From Sciurus carolinensis (lineage: Eukaryota > Chordata > Mammalia > Rodentia > Sciuridae), in NCBI RefSeq assembly GCF_902686445.1, contig NC_062224.1, positions 50,529,156 to 50,593,155 on the forward strand: DNA of 64,000 bases, written 5' to 3'. A program made the position numbers and the translations under genes. The notes under the pieces are model-generated. The model made no database searches. It saw nothing but the letters and a program-made list of their open reading frames with translations, and was not told the origin of the DNA. Below, one piece after another: positions 23,495-37,493 of the stretch (position 1 is the first letter of the stretch; the number at the start of each line of letters is the position of its first letter).

Positions 23495-24666
23495 TTCTTA
23501 CACTATCCAATGCTGCCATTCCAACCATTAGGTGACATTCTATTTACCCACATTATTTTATTAAGTACTCTGAACTCTAAAGTACATTATCAGTCACAAT
23601 TATGAAAGTATAACACTGTGCAAGATCTAGAACAAGTCCTCACTTTGTAGAAGACCAGAGCTGAGGCAGTGAGTTCAGTTCTGGCACCTTCTTCCTGTTT
23701 GTTAGAGTACAGCTGGGAACACAGTCCAACTCTCTGTCAGCTTCAACACCTGTTCCCTCACCCTGAACCTTGGCTCATGGATATTACTTCTTGAACTTAT
23801 GCTGGTAAGATAGACCACAACTATTTTTCTAACTTATACTTCCTATTAATTCTATCTGCACTGAAAAATGACAAATACTAAAATGTGCACTCCTCAGAAG
23901 ATAAAAACAAGTTTTGAAACACAAGAAAAATAACACTTGTTAATAGTAAGAACATTTACATTCACGTTCTATTGCAAGATGACAAAAAATTCAGAAAACT
24001 TTAATAGTTCATTGAATGGTCTAATATTTTTACTGAAATATAGAAAACATTTTCTAAACTACATAAAAGGTAATGTGCAAATTATCATATTCTATAGAAA
24101 AATAAGTCCCTCCTCAATTTTTTTTTTAATTATCTAACTACAACTTTCAGGTTTAGTGGGAAAAGATCATTTTTAAACCCCTTATGTCTCTGCTGCCTAC
24201 ACATTTAAATGATGAGGAAAAGTTTTTAGAATTCAATTTTCAACTTTATGTGTGTGTGTGTGTGTGTGTGTGCTGCAAATTTAACCCACAGACACTTCAC
24301 TACTGAGCCACATCTCCAGTCCCTCCTTTTTTTTTTTAATTTTGAGACAGGGTCTTGCTAAGTTGCTGAGACTAGCTTTGAACTTGGGATCCTTCTGCCT
24401 CAACCTCCCGTGGGATTACAGGAGTGCACCACCATGAATGGCTAATTTTTCAACTTTTTAAAATAAAAGCAAGACAAAAATATCAGTTTGCAGTCAGACA
24501 TGATATGAAAGCCAACACACTTCTTAAAACTGATCAAGAAATGTATCAGGTAGAACTTAAAGACCAGAAACTTCGGTTTTCTTCTTCCTTCAATCTTGCT
24601 GGTAATGCCAAGAGTCCATACCCTGCTTCTTTACGTTTCTTGTTATTTACACACCGAACATAGGTC
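23495..24666 (-). other. PRPF18: Probable PRPF18 3'UTR (extent unknown)
   Basis: Sequence directly downstream of the PRPF18 stop on the reverse strand. It is AT-rich and has several possible poly(A) hexamers (reverse-strand ATTAAA near 24,126; AATAAA near 23,557 and 23,330), so the end cannot be fixed by eye. It includes the B1-dID at 24,249-24,442. Confidence 0.4.
24249..24442 (-). repeat. (TG)n tract and B1-dID SINE
   Basis: A (TG)12-like run at 24,249-24,272 sits in the tail region of a reversed B1-dID: CTACTGAGCCACATCTCCAG, then TTTTGAGACAGGGTCTTGCT and GTGGGATTACAGGAGTGCAC. It may lie in the PRPF18 3'UTR. Confidence 0.85.
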
Positions 24667-24747
24667 TCACAGTGCATTGTACTCCACACATTTTGATGGA
24701 TCTGTAGGAAAGTGTTTCTGGCAAATAGTCATTAGCCTCTTCAATCC
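24667..24747 (-). CDS. PRPF18: PRPF18 exon 10, terminal coding part (residues 317-342)
   Basis: 81 nt encode [20 protein letters not shown] then VEYNAL and TGA (reverse strand, 24,669-24,667). The acceptor GTTCTTAG closes an intron of 18.3 kb, by far the longest seen in the gene. Confidence 0.96.
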   Translation of the reverse strand, partial: GLKRLMTICQKHFPTDPSKCVEYNAL

Positions 24748-27700
24748 CTAAGAACACAAAGGAAATAAAGGTTGGTTATGATATTGTCAAACTATTCCTA
24801 ATTGCTGTCCTCTGGACTTACTCTAATTTGTCAATGTCCCCACTAAAATGCAGCAGTCCCCAGCAACTCCACTTCAAAGTATAACTAATGTTTATCTTGT
24901 GTACTCTTGAGATAAGTACAAGACTGTTCATCACAGCACATTATCTTAACAAACAAGAAGCAAAGAAACTAGAAGCAACCCAAATTCCCTTTCAAAGGAA
25001 AATATATGAATAAGCTTTAATATGCTCACAAATGGACTATTTTACAGCAGTAAATGGATTAACTGTAGCTACATATAAGTCAGACTTTCTCAAACAGGTT
25101 CCAAAAGAAAATTAAGCTGCAATCAATCATCCAGTCTAAAGCAATCATTTAAGGTAACAAGATAACTTCTCTCTCAAGGTATCTAACACTTAGTGAACTA
25201 CCTATGTAACATCCTTGGAAAACTGAGAAAGTAGTCACTCAAATAATTTCTTGTAGTGTGGCCTGAATGAGGACCTTTGGTTGAAAAAAACCAAGGTACA
25301 CAAATATCAGAAACAATGTTGAATATAAAATCCAAGTGGCAGAAGGCTACATACAGCATAATACCACTTTAATACAATTCAAAAACAAGTAAAAAAGATA
25401 CAGGTAGAAATATACATATAACATGGAAGAATTGTCTTGAAAAGCAAGAAAATGACAAACAAATGCAGGATAATGGCTACTTCTTGGCCAGAGGAAGAAA
25501 ATACAGATTCAATGGGCTTCAGAATATTCTAATTATTAAGCTGGGAATAAGATTTTTAAGTAGTCATTTTATTATTTACTTATGATAAAAACATTTTCAA
25601 TACAACAGTAAGCTCTGATTACAATATTCCAAATACGACCTGGCCAATCTGGAAGAATTTGGTAAAAGCAGTCACTGTGTGGCCTTTGTTCTGTCCCTTT
25701 GGCATCTGTTACCATGGCCTGGAGCTCTTTTTAGACGACTATAATAAACTCAGCTAATATCCACTGATTGAAGTACTTTTCCTCTCTTTCACAATTTGGC
25801 CAGTTCTTCTCCAGTGTGCAACTTTATAATGATTTTTTTTAACTGATACAAGAACAATTGCTATTAAATGTCATTTTCAGGCACTTGCCTAGCATGCCTG
25901 AGGCTGGTGTTTGGTCACCAGCACTATAAACAAACAAACAAACAAACAGTAATTCAGTCTCTCTGAACCCATCTTTCAGTCTGATCTTTAAAACTTAGTT
26001 GACAATTAGTTTCTAAGTGGTTTTTTAAAATAGTTTTCTCACCCACCACCAAATAAACAATTTTCCAAGTCATTATTCAAATTCTCAGTATCCTTTACAA
26101 ACAAGCCAAGGACAAGGGCAAAAATCTGTACCATGTCACTTTAAATCTCTCTACAGAACAACCCTGAGAGGAATTTGCAATCAGCAAAGAATCCTATTAA
26201 CTGTCTGTTATAGTCTGGATCTGGGATGTCCTCCAAAGGCTCATGTGTTGAAGGTTTGGTCCCCAGCTGGTGCTGTTATAGGGAAGTGGTAGAAACTTTA
26301 CAAGGTAGGGCCTACCTGGGAGATGTCACTGAGGCTGTGCCTTTGAAGGGTATTAATCTTACCCCCAGCACATGCATGCACTGCGATCTGCTCTTCCCAC
26401 CACCTTCCTGGCAGCCATCAGGTGAGCTGCCTCTGCCACACACTCTGCCATGATATTCTGCCTTACCTCAGATCCAAAGCAAGGTAGACAACCAATTGTG
26501 GTCTGAAACCTCTAAAGCCATGAACCAAAATAAATCTTTCCTCCTCTAAGTTGATTTTCTCAGGCATTTTGCCAGTGGTAGAAAGTCAATTAAAAGAATA
26601 TTTAATCTAAACTATAAATTTTCCTGTTTATAAGGAGAAACTGTCAAAAGCCTTACTGAAATCTATGTATCTATAGTAATATTTATTACCTCTTACTAGA
26701 CAAAGGAGTCAAAAACATACAATGGAGGAAAGATAGCCTCTTCAAGAAAAGGTGCTGGGAAAACTGGAAATTCATATGTAGTAAAATGAAATTAAACCTC
26801 TATCTCTCACCCTGCACAAAACTCAACTCAAAATGGATCAAGGAACTAAGAATTAGACCAGAGACCCTGCACCAAATAGAAGAAAAAGTAGGCCTGAATC
26901 TTCATCATGTTGGCTTAGGACCAGAGTTCCTTAACAAGACTCCCAAAGCACAAAAAATAAAAGCAAGGATCAACAAATGGAATGGATTCAAACTAAAAAG
27001 CTTTTTTCTCAGCAAAGGATACAATCAATAATGTGAAAAGAGAACTTACAGAGTAGGAGAAAATCCTTTCCACAAGCACTTCAGATAGAGCATTTATCTC
27101 CAAAATCTATAAAGAACTTAAAAACTTTACACCAAAAATACAAAGAACCCAATCAATAAATGGGCTAAGGAAATGGGCAGACACTTTACAGAAGAAGATA
27201 TACAGGTGATTAACAAATATATGAAAGTGTTCAACATCTTTAGTAATTAGAGAGATGTAAATTAAAACCATCTAACTCCAATTACAATGGCTATTATCAA
27301 GAACACAAGCAATAATAGGTGTTGGCATGGATGTGGAGAAAAAGGAACACTTGTACATTGCTGGTGGACTTGTAAATTGGTGCAGCCACTCTGGAAAGCA
27401 GTGTGGAGAATCCTCAGAAAACTTGGAATGGACCCACCTTTTGACCCAGTTATCCCACTCCTCAGTTTATACCCAAAGAACTTAAAATCAGCATACTACA
27501 GTAATGCAGTCACATCAGTGTTTACAGTAGCTCAATTCACAATAGCCAGATTGCGGAACTAACCTAGATGTCCTTCAATAGAGGAATGAATAAAGAAACT
27601 GTGGTATATATACATAATGGAATATTATTCAGCCATAAATAATAATAATAATATGGCATCTGCAGGTAAATGGATGGAATTGGAGAATATCATGCTAAGT

Positions 27701-30700
27701 GAAATATGCCAATCCCAAAAAACCAAAGGCTGAATGTCTTCATTGATGATATATAATGGGGGTGGGGAGTGAGAGAAGAATAGAGGAACTTTAGATTATG
27801 TAGAAGGAAATGGGGGGGGTATGAAAAATCATGGAATGAGACAGATATCATTACCCTATGTACATGTTCGATTACACAAAAGGTATGAATCTACATCATG
27901 TACAATGACAGAAATGAAATGATGTACCCCATTTGTGTACAATGAATCAAAATGCAGTCTGTAAAAAATTAAAAAATAAAGAAAAAAAATCTGTGCTTAT
28001 TTGCACTATGCAGATTCCATGATTTAAAAATATACTAGTATTGTGTCTAGAATTTTAGTTGACAAAAGGTGGTAAAACTCAACAATCATAGCCATAGTTA
28101 CCCAGAGCAACATAATAAATTCTTGTAATAAGTACTGATGGTACATAGCACCAATTTTTAAAAGTGTAATCTCAGAACAACATATGGTTATTTTCCAAAT
28201 GGAAACAAATCTTTTCAATTAGATACCTCAGGATTTGTTTTAAACTGCTTGTGGATGCTTAAGCAAGTTAAACTGCTTGACTTACGTCAAAGAACTTTAA
28301 AAACTGGTGGTATTTTAACTGATTTCTTACTTTTATAAAAGCAATATATTTAATTAACAAATCTTCATTCAGCGCTTACAATGTGCTGGGCACTGTTCTA
28401 GGCTCTGGAAATAACAAGAAACAAACCAGGAAAAATCTTTACCCTCACTAATAACCGAAAACAGACAGGAAAAAAAAGTAGATTTATAAAAAAACAAAAA
28501 AAAAATACGTTTAATGATGATAAATGCTATGGAGAAAATAAAGGATAGGAGGGATGCATGTAGATGCATAGACGATTCAAAGAACTTTGGCTTTGATTCT
28601 GAATGAGAGAGTTGCTATCAGACTCTGAATAAGTTAGCAACATAATCTGACTATTTTAACTGGATTAGTCTGGGTGTTGTGCTGATGACAGACTGAAGAG
28701 AGGAAATGATAGAAGTTCAGGGACCAGAGAAGCAACACTATAAGAATTCAACCATTGTTAGGCTAGACTTAGATGGCAGCAATGGAGAGTTTACAGATCT
28801 TATTCTGAATATCTTGACAGAGAAAAACCAAGGACAATTACAGGGTTTGTGTGTACGTTGTTTTAAAAAACAATAATGACAACAACAACAAAAAAACCCT
28901 ACAGTTTTTATATCAAACAATAGTAGTCAAATGTCTCACTCCTTCCAGTCCCTAATTCCAGATCCTCCGAGGCAATCACTTTCATATCTTTTAAGAATCT
29001 CTTCTGGTGTTTACTGCCATTTTCCAAGTTCTATGCTGATAGTCCTTGATTTTTCCAGTTCAAATATTATCCCCTGGGTTCTGACTGTGAAGTGGGAGGA
29101 TTTAGTTGGCTTACACAATGCCCATTAGCTTACATAGGTATGCACACATCTAAAAGTAAGGTCTCTTCTTCCCAAACCAAAATTCTGAATAAAATCAATA
29201 TTCAGAATTGACCTCACAAAGGCTACACAAATATCCTTCAAAGTAGAACCCTATAGTGCATTATGAGGACCTCCTCTCCTTACATAGGTTCCCCCCCGCC
29301 CCCACAACCACACACAATTTTTTTTTCCTTTCAAATTCATTCTCTAACAGTGAGGCTACTTTCAGTATCAGCCAACACCATAGGTAACATAATCTCTTCC
29401 ACTTTCCCTTGAGACCCTTTCTGCTTGCTCCAATCTGAATCTCCTTATACTACCACCATCCTGGAGCATCCATTTACTTTTGACCTTAGAATTCTTTTCA
29501 CCTTGCTCTAAGCTGGATCTCAACTCCTGGACCTTTTAATCAAGTTCCCTCATTTTAATGGAGGACATCCTCAAATGGAGCAGCATACCATAAGGGAGTT
29601 AAGACTGTCCAGGTTTGATCCCCATTTCCACCACCTTCTATCTGTGTGACCTTGAGAACTTGTTACTCTATGCCTCAGTTTCTCTACTTATAAAGCAGGA
29701 AAATGGTAGTGCACCTCATACTGCTGCCATAAAGTACTGACTGATGGTTCAGATACAAAGAGAGCCCTGAGACAGGTAAGAAGAGTGTGCTTCTATTATA
29801 CACATAAGCACTACACAACTCAGTAGTGATACTGACTTGAAAATGTGTACCCAAGGTCACATTTTTGAGACTTTACCTGTCACAAATGTCATGAGCCAAA
29901 TTCACCCCGACTGATGATTCAGATGGGAAGAGGGTTCTGACTTGGATATCATTTCCCTTGTTATTTTTAAAGATATTTCTCTATACTATCTGCTAGTTCT
30001 AGTACTGCTAATAAGAAGTATGATGACATTTTGATTGCAGAGTCTTTATAAGTGAGCTTCTCTCTAATTTAAGGGAAATTTTCATTTATTTTGTCAGGCT
30101 TTTCATAGTACAGGATTATCTGATCTTGTAGTTTTTCAAGCATGCATGTGGTTGAAAAATATAAGACTTAATACTGAAAACTATTTTTCATTAACTAAGC
30201 TTCCAGCTTAAGAAAAATTATTGCACAGTTTAGATCTGCAATGCTCAAAATGTAATTACACAACACACTAATGTTCCATGATTTTAAAAGGTGATATTAT
30301 GTGGAAGATAAATACTAGCAATACTTTTCTCTAAAAATATATTGATTTAATACTCCAGAAAGTATAAATGGGTAGATGGTTCTTATCAAGCAACAACTCA
30401 CCATTAGGAAATGATTTATCACAGCCAAGAATCCCTGGCTGTAGCATGCAACCACCTGACCTACAAAAGTGTGATGTATAATCTTCAGTACCCATATCTG
30501 TGAACACTTACCAATAACCATAATGTTGCACATACGATGTATAGACCAAGCTGTGATCACTTATTACAGTTATGAATGTTTCTTTTATACTAATTTTGGA
30601 AATACCATATTAGAAATTTGTAACATTCCATGGACAAATAAAGCTGGTAAATATCAGTAGAAGTGAAATATGCCAAAACTTGAGATATGGATTGAAATAA

Positions 30701-33700
30701 CTCATATAAAATGAATACTGTCTCTACTAGGGAATGTACAAATTTATGGTAACTGAAAACAACTTGCCAGCAAAAAATATTAGAGGATATTTTTCCTAAT
30801 ATAATAGCAAAAATTAAAGAAAATTATTTGGAATGAATATTATTCCTTAATATTCTAACCCCCAACAGAATCTGTGTATAACACAGTGCACGCTTCAATT
30901 AGTCTATACATATCACGGAGGACACCAGCAGGAAACAAAGGACACACTCAAACTGGTTAATTTGATGGCAATAGTTCCATGGACTTTACAAAAGAGTGGA
31001 TAAGACTTAGAGTCAACAAGGGATAATAAAGAACCTCAAGTTTGAGAAGCTGTGGCCAGCCTGAGTTCTGAAGCAGCAGGGGAGGTGAGTGATTACTAAA
31101 ACCCAGACAGGGTCATCATACAGAGTCAGACTTAAGAGAAGCAATGGCCTTGCAGGGAAGGTGCAGACACTCACAGAAATTCCACAGAGAAGAACCAGGG
31201 AAACAGATGCCCCAAACTCATTCTTCCCCTACACAATAACCTTCTGGTCTCCTTTCACTGCTTGTTCTAATCAGAAGGTAGAAAGTGATACTACACCAGG
31301 ACCCCCACACTGATTGCATCCCGCCTCCAGGATCCTGCAATCAGACCCACCACACCCCAACTCCAGGACCCCTGCCTGACCAACCGCACCCCACCTCCAG
31401 GACCTCCAACTGACCACGCCCAATCCCAAGCTGCAGCTCCCCATTTGCTAACACATTTAGAAGTCAGAGCAGCCATCTTAGATAATCCTGGAAGCTTTAT
31501 CTCCTATCTTTAGGTGGGGCAAATCCCATCCTGAGACTCCTGCTGGAGGCTTGAGGCTCATTGTCAGGTACCTCTCATATATCAGGCTACTGAAGACTGG
31601 GAGGTCTGAATACTATATGACTGTTATAGTATAGATTTTCTTTTTTCTCCTTATTGAAAAATTTTAAGTTTTTATTTCTTTACTTTTCTCGCTCTCTCTT
31701 CCTTTTGTTTACCTGTTCCCTCAGAGTCTCTTTCTCCCTTTTCGCATACTAACAATCAACTTCGTTTGATTACACTCACTCTATGATCTAGAACTTCTAT
31801 ATATTCTTTTCGTATCCCATTAACAGCTACATTCTACACCCCTCTACGTGCTCTTTGTCCTCCATTAGAAACTGCAGACCTTATTGCAAATCCATTTGTT
31901 ATACTGAATAATAATTGAACTCATTCTGTTTAATATGACAAGATTTTTAATGTCCTCATAGGGCTATTTGGTCTAGGGTTGCATACTGTCAGAACTGGGC
32001 ACTGCTAATATTGATCTCCCCCTTAAAGAAAAGGTTTTGGAAACCTATAGAGTCACTATAAGCCTACAGGGGGAAACTGCTATACCCCAGATCTGCACTG
32101 CTAGAGGGGAAGATACATGAACAACATGAAAAAACAAGGGAAGAAAATGATCCAAATAAATCTAGATTCTATATTAGTAGAATCCAGTGACAGTATGGTA
32201 GAAGAAAGGTCAGAAAAGGACTTCAGATTATACATGGTTAAGATGATTCGTGAAGCAAAGGATGAGATAAGAGAGCAAACGCAGGCAATGAATGATCACA
32301 CCAATAAACAGCTGAAAGAGCAACTGCAGGAAGCAAAAGATCATTTCAACAAAGAGAGATTCTCAAAATAAACCAAATGGAAATCCTTGAAATGAAGGAA
32401 ACAATAAACCAAATAAAAAACTCAATGGAAAGCATCACCAACAGATTAGACCACTTGGAAGACAGAACCTCAGACAATGAAGACAAAATATTTAATCTTG
32501 AAAATAAAGTTGCCCAAACAGAGAAGATGGTAAGAAATCATGAACAGAATCTCCAAGAACTATGGGGCATCATGAAAAAGCCAAATTTAAGAATTATTGG
32601 GATTGAGGAAGGCACAGAGATACAAACCAAAGGAATGAACAACCGATTCAATGAATATTTCCCAAACCTGAAGAATGAAATGGAAAATCAAATACAAGAG
32701 GCTTACAGAACACCAAAAGCACAAAATCACAACAGATCCACACCAAGGCACATTATAATGAAAATGTCTAACATACAAAATAAAGATAGGATTTTGAAGG
32801 CTGCGAGAGAAAAGCATCAGATTACATATGGGGGAAAACCAATAGGGATATCAGCAGATTTCTCAGAGACTCTAAAAGCTAGAAGGGCCTGGAACAACAT
32901 ATTTCAAGCTCTGAAAGAACATGGTTGCCAACCAAGAATCCTATATCCAGCAAAACTAACTTTCAGATTTGAACACGAAATAAAATCCTTCCATGATAAA
33001 CAAAAGTTAAAAGAATTTACAAACAGAAAGCCTCCAATACAGAATATTCTCAACAAAATATTCCATGAGGATTAAATGAAAAACAACAATGTAGGTCAGC
33101 AAAGGGAGGAACTACCTTAAAGGAAAATCCATTGAAAGGAGAAACCAAGTCAAGTTAAAAGCCAAAAATGAGCCCAAATGACTGGGAATACAAATCATAT
33201 CTCAATAATAATTCTGAATGTTAATGGCCTAAACTCATCAATAAATGACAAAGACTGGCAGAATGGATTAAAAAGAAAGACCCAACAATATGCTGCCTGC
33301 AAGAGACTCTAATAGAAAAAGACATTCACAGATGAAAGGTGAAAGGATGGGAAAAAACCTACCACGCACATGGACTCAGTAAAAAAGCGGGAGTTTCCAT
33401 CTTTATTTCAGATAAAGTGGACTTCAAGCCAAAGTTAGTCAGAAGGGATAAAGAAGGACATTTCATACTGCTTAAGGGAACCATAAATCAGGAAGACAAC
33501 GATAGTAAATATTTATGCCCCAAACAATGGTGTACCCACGTACATCAAACAAATCCTTCTCAATTCCAGGAATCAAATAGACCACAACACAATAATTCTG
33601 GGTGACTTTAACACATCACTGTCACCACTGGATAGATCTTCCAAACAAAAACTAAACAAAGAAACCATAGAACTCAATACCACAATCAATAACCTAGACT

Positions 33701-36700
33701 TAACAGACATACATAGAATATCCCATCCATCAACGAGCGAATTCACTTTCTTCTCAGTAGCACATGGAACCTTCTCAAAAAAAGATCATGTTATACCACA
33801 AAGCAGCCCTTAGGAAATGCAAAAAAATAGAGATACTGCTTTTTGTTCTATCAGATCATAATGGAATGAAATTAAAAATCAATGACAAAATAAAAAACAG
33901 AAATTACTCCAACACCTGGAGACTAAATAATATGTTATTGAATGAAACATAGATAACAGAAAACATCAGGGAGGAGATAAAAAATTCTTAGAGGTAAATG
34001 AGAATGACAATACAACATATCAAAATCTCTGGGACACTATGAAAGCAGTAAGTGGAAAATTCACTGCATGGAGTTCATTCAAGAAAAAAATAAAAAGTCA
34101 ACAACTAAATGGCCTAACATTACAGCTCAGAACCTTAGAGAAAGAAGAACAGAATAAACAGCAAAAGTAGTAGATGATAGGAAATAAATAAAATCAGAGC
34201 TGAAATCAATGAAACTGAAACAAAAGAAACAATTCAAAAAACCAACAAAACAAAAAGTTGGTTCTTTGAAAAAGTAAATGAAATAGACAAACCCTTAGCC
34301 ACGCTAACAAAGAGAGAGAAAACTCAAATTATTAAAATTTGTGATTAAAAAAGGAAATATCACGACAGACACCACTGAAATACATAATATAATGAGAAGC
34401 TACTGTGAAAATCTATATTCCAACAAAATAGAAAATACCGAAGACATCGACAAATTTCTAGAGACATATGCTCCTCCAAAACTGAACCAAGAGGACATAT
34501 GCAATTTAAACAGATCAATATCAAGCAATAAAATAGAAGAAGCTATCAAAAGCCTACCATCCAAGAAAAGCCCAGGACCAGATGGATTCTCAGCCAACTT
34601 CTACAAGACCCTCAAAGAAGAACTCATTTCAATACTTCTCAAAGTATTCCAGGAAATAGAAAAGGAGGGAACCCTACCAAACTCATTCTATGAAGCTAAT
34701 ATCACCCTCATACCCAAACCAGGAGGTTCACATCAAGGAAAGAAAATTTTAGGCCAATATCCTTGATGAATATAGATGCAAAGGTCCTTAACAAAATACT
34801 GGCAAACTGTATCCAAAAACGTATTAAGAAAATTGTGCACCACGATAAATGGGGTTCATCCCTGGAATGCAAGGATGGTTTAACATCCATAAATCAATAA
34901 ACGTAATCCATCATGTCAATAGACTTAAGGATAGGAACCATATGGTTATTTCAATTGATGCAGAAAAAGTGTTCGACAAAATACAACACCCTTTCATGCT
35001 CGAAACACTAGAAAAAATAGGGATAGTAGGAACATACCTGAACCCCTATTTATGCTAAGCCCACGGCCAACATCATTCTTAATGGAGAAAAACTGAAAGC
35101 ATTCCCTTTAAAAAATAGGAATAAGACAGGGATGCCCTCTTTCACCATTTCTATTCAACATGTACTTGAAATACCAGCCAGAGCAATTAGACAGACTAAA
35201 GAAATTAAAGGGCTATGAATACGAAAAGATGAACTTAAGCTGTCACTATTTGCTGATGACATGATTCTCTATTTAGAGGATCAAGAAAACTCCTCCAGAA
35301 AACTTCTAGACCTCATAAATGAATTCAGAAAACCAACAGGTTATAAAATCAACATGCATAAATCTAAAGCATTTTTATACATAAGTGATGAAACATCTGA
35401 AAGGGAAATGAGGAAAACAACTCCATTTGCAATAGCTTTAAAAAAAATAAAATACTTGGGAATCAATTTAACCAAAGAGGCAAAAGAACTCTACAATGAA
35501 AACTACAAAACACTGAAGAAAGAGATTGAGGAAGACCATAGAAGATGGAAAGATCTCCCATGTTCTTGGATAGGCAGAATTAATATTATCAAAATGGCCA
35601 TACTTCTAAAGGTGCTTTACAGATTTAACACAATTCCAATTAAAATCCCTATGACGTTTCTCATAGAAACAGCAAAAGCAATCATGAAATTCATCTGGAA
35701 GAACAAAAGACCTTGAATAGTCAAAGCAATCCTGGGCAGGAAGAGTGATACAGGAGGTTCACTATACCAGACCTTAAACTCTACTATAGGGCAATTAGTA
35801 ACAAAAACAGCATGGTACTGGCACCAAAATAGACAGGTAGATCAATGGTACAGGATAGAAGACACAGAGACATACCCACATAAGTACAGTAACCTCATAC
35901 TAGACAAGGGTGCCAAAAACTTAAAATGGAGAAAAGATCGCCTCTTCAATGAATGGTGCTGGGAAAATCGGAAATCCATATGCAGTAAAATGAAACTAAA
36001 CCCCTACCTCTCACCCTGTACAAAACTCAACTCAAAAGGGATCAAGGATCTATGAATTAGACCTGAGACCCTTCACCAAATAGAAGAAAAAGTAGGCCCA
36101 AATCTCTATCATGTTGGCTTAGGGCCAGACTTCCTTAACAAGACCCCCATAGCGCAAGAAATAAAAGCAAGAATCAATAAATCAGATAGATTCAAACTAA
36201 AAAGTTTTTCTCACCACAGGAAACAATCAATAATGTGAAAAAAGAGCCTACAGAGTGGGAGAAAATCTTTTCCACACACACTTCAGACAGAGCACTCATC
36301 TCCAAAGTTTATAAAGAACTTAAAAAACTTTACACCCAAAATACAAAGAACCCAATCAATAAATGGGCTAAGGAAATGGGCAGACACTTCACAGAAGAAG
36401 ATATACAGGTGATCAACAAATATATGAAAAAGTGCTCATCATCCCTAGTAATTAGAGAAATGCAAATTAAACCACCCTAAGATTTCATCTAACTCCAATT
36501 AGAATGGCTATTATCAAGAACACAAGCAATAATAAGCGTTGGCATGTATGTGGAGAAAAAGGCATACTCATACATTGCTGATGGAGTTGCAAATTGATAC
36601 AGTCACTCTGGAAAGCATTATGGAGATTCCTCAGAAAGCTTGGAATGGACCCACCATTTGACCCAGCTATCCCACTTCTCGGTTTATACCCAAAGGACTT

Positions 36701-37440
36701 AAAATCAGCATACCACAGTAATGCAGCCACATCAATGTTCATAACAGCTCAATTCACAATAGCTAGATTGTGGAACCAACCTAGATGCCCTTCAATTGAC
36801 AAATGGATAAAGAAACTGTGGTATATATACACAATGGAATATTACTCAGCCATAAAGAAAAATAAAATTATGGCATTTGCTGGTAAATGGATGAAGTTGG
36901 AAAATATCAAGCTAAGTGAAATAGGCCAAGCCCAAAAAACCAAAGGCCAAATGTTTTATCTGATAAGTGCATGACAATATATAACGATGGGGGGGGGGTG
37001 GCAGGGGGGAAGAGAAGAATGAAGGAACTTGGATGGTGTAGAGGAAAAAGGGGTGGGAGGGGGTGGGAATGGAAAAACAGTAGAATGAAACAGTATTACC
37101 CTATATATATATATGTATGATTACATGAATAGTGTGAATATACATTGTGTACAACCATAGAAATGAAAAGTTGTACCCCATTTGTGTACAATGAATCAAA
37201 ATGTGTCTGTAAAAATAAAGAATATTTTAATTAAAAAAAATCATTCTACCAAAAAAAGGAGTGTTCTCAACTCATGCTGCCCAATGGAGAACTTGATCCC
37301 TCATAACCTGGAACAGGGACTAAGCAGCACCCACCTGTGTTGTTACCTAAACATGTTCTCCTGCAGCCCTGGCAGGGCTTAAAACTGCCATGAGTCCCAT
37401 TAAATACAAGACACTGCAAGTGTGTGTGTGTGTGTGTGTA

Positions 37441-37493
<53 letters not shown>

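Larger units (their letters stand above)
31000..37245 (+). mobile_element. Near full-length L1 with broken ORFs
   Basis: A long L1 in PRPF18 intron 9, antisense to the gene. It has a GC-richer 5'UTR (about 31,000-32,110) with imperfect tandem units, ORF1 (32,117-33,075, frameshifted), ORF2 (about 33,190-36,974, many stops and frameshifts), and a 3'UTR with a G-rich run at 36,989-37,008. The end TGTACAATGAATCAAAATGT then GTAAAAATAAAG is followed by A-rich sequence. The 5' boundary is uncertain and no clear target duplication was found. Length is about 6 kb, close to a complete element, but the lesions exclude autonomous activity. Confidence 0.9.

Noticed and set aside
31210..37255. Target duplication of the long L1 (CTCATTCTTCC / ATCATTCTACC)
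   Set aside because: Two mismatches in eleven bases and an uncertain 5' boundary make this no better than chance.
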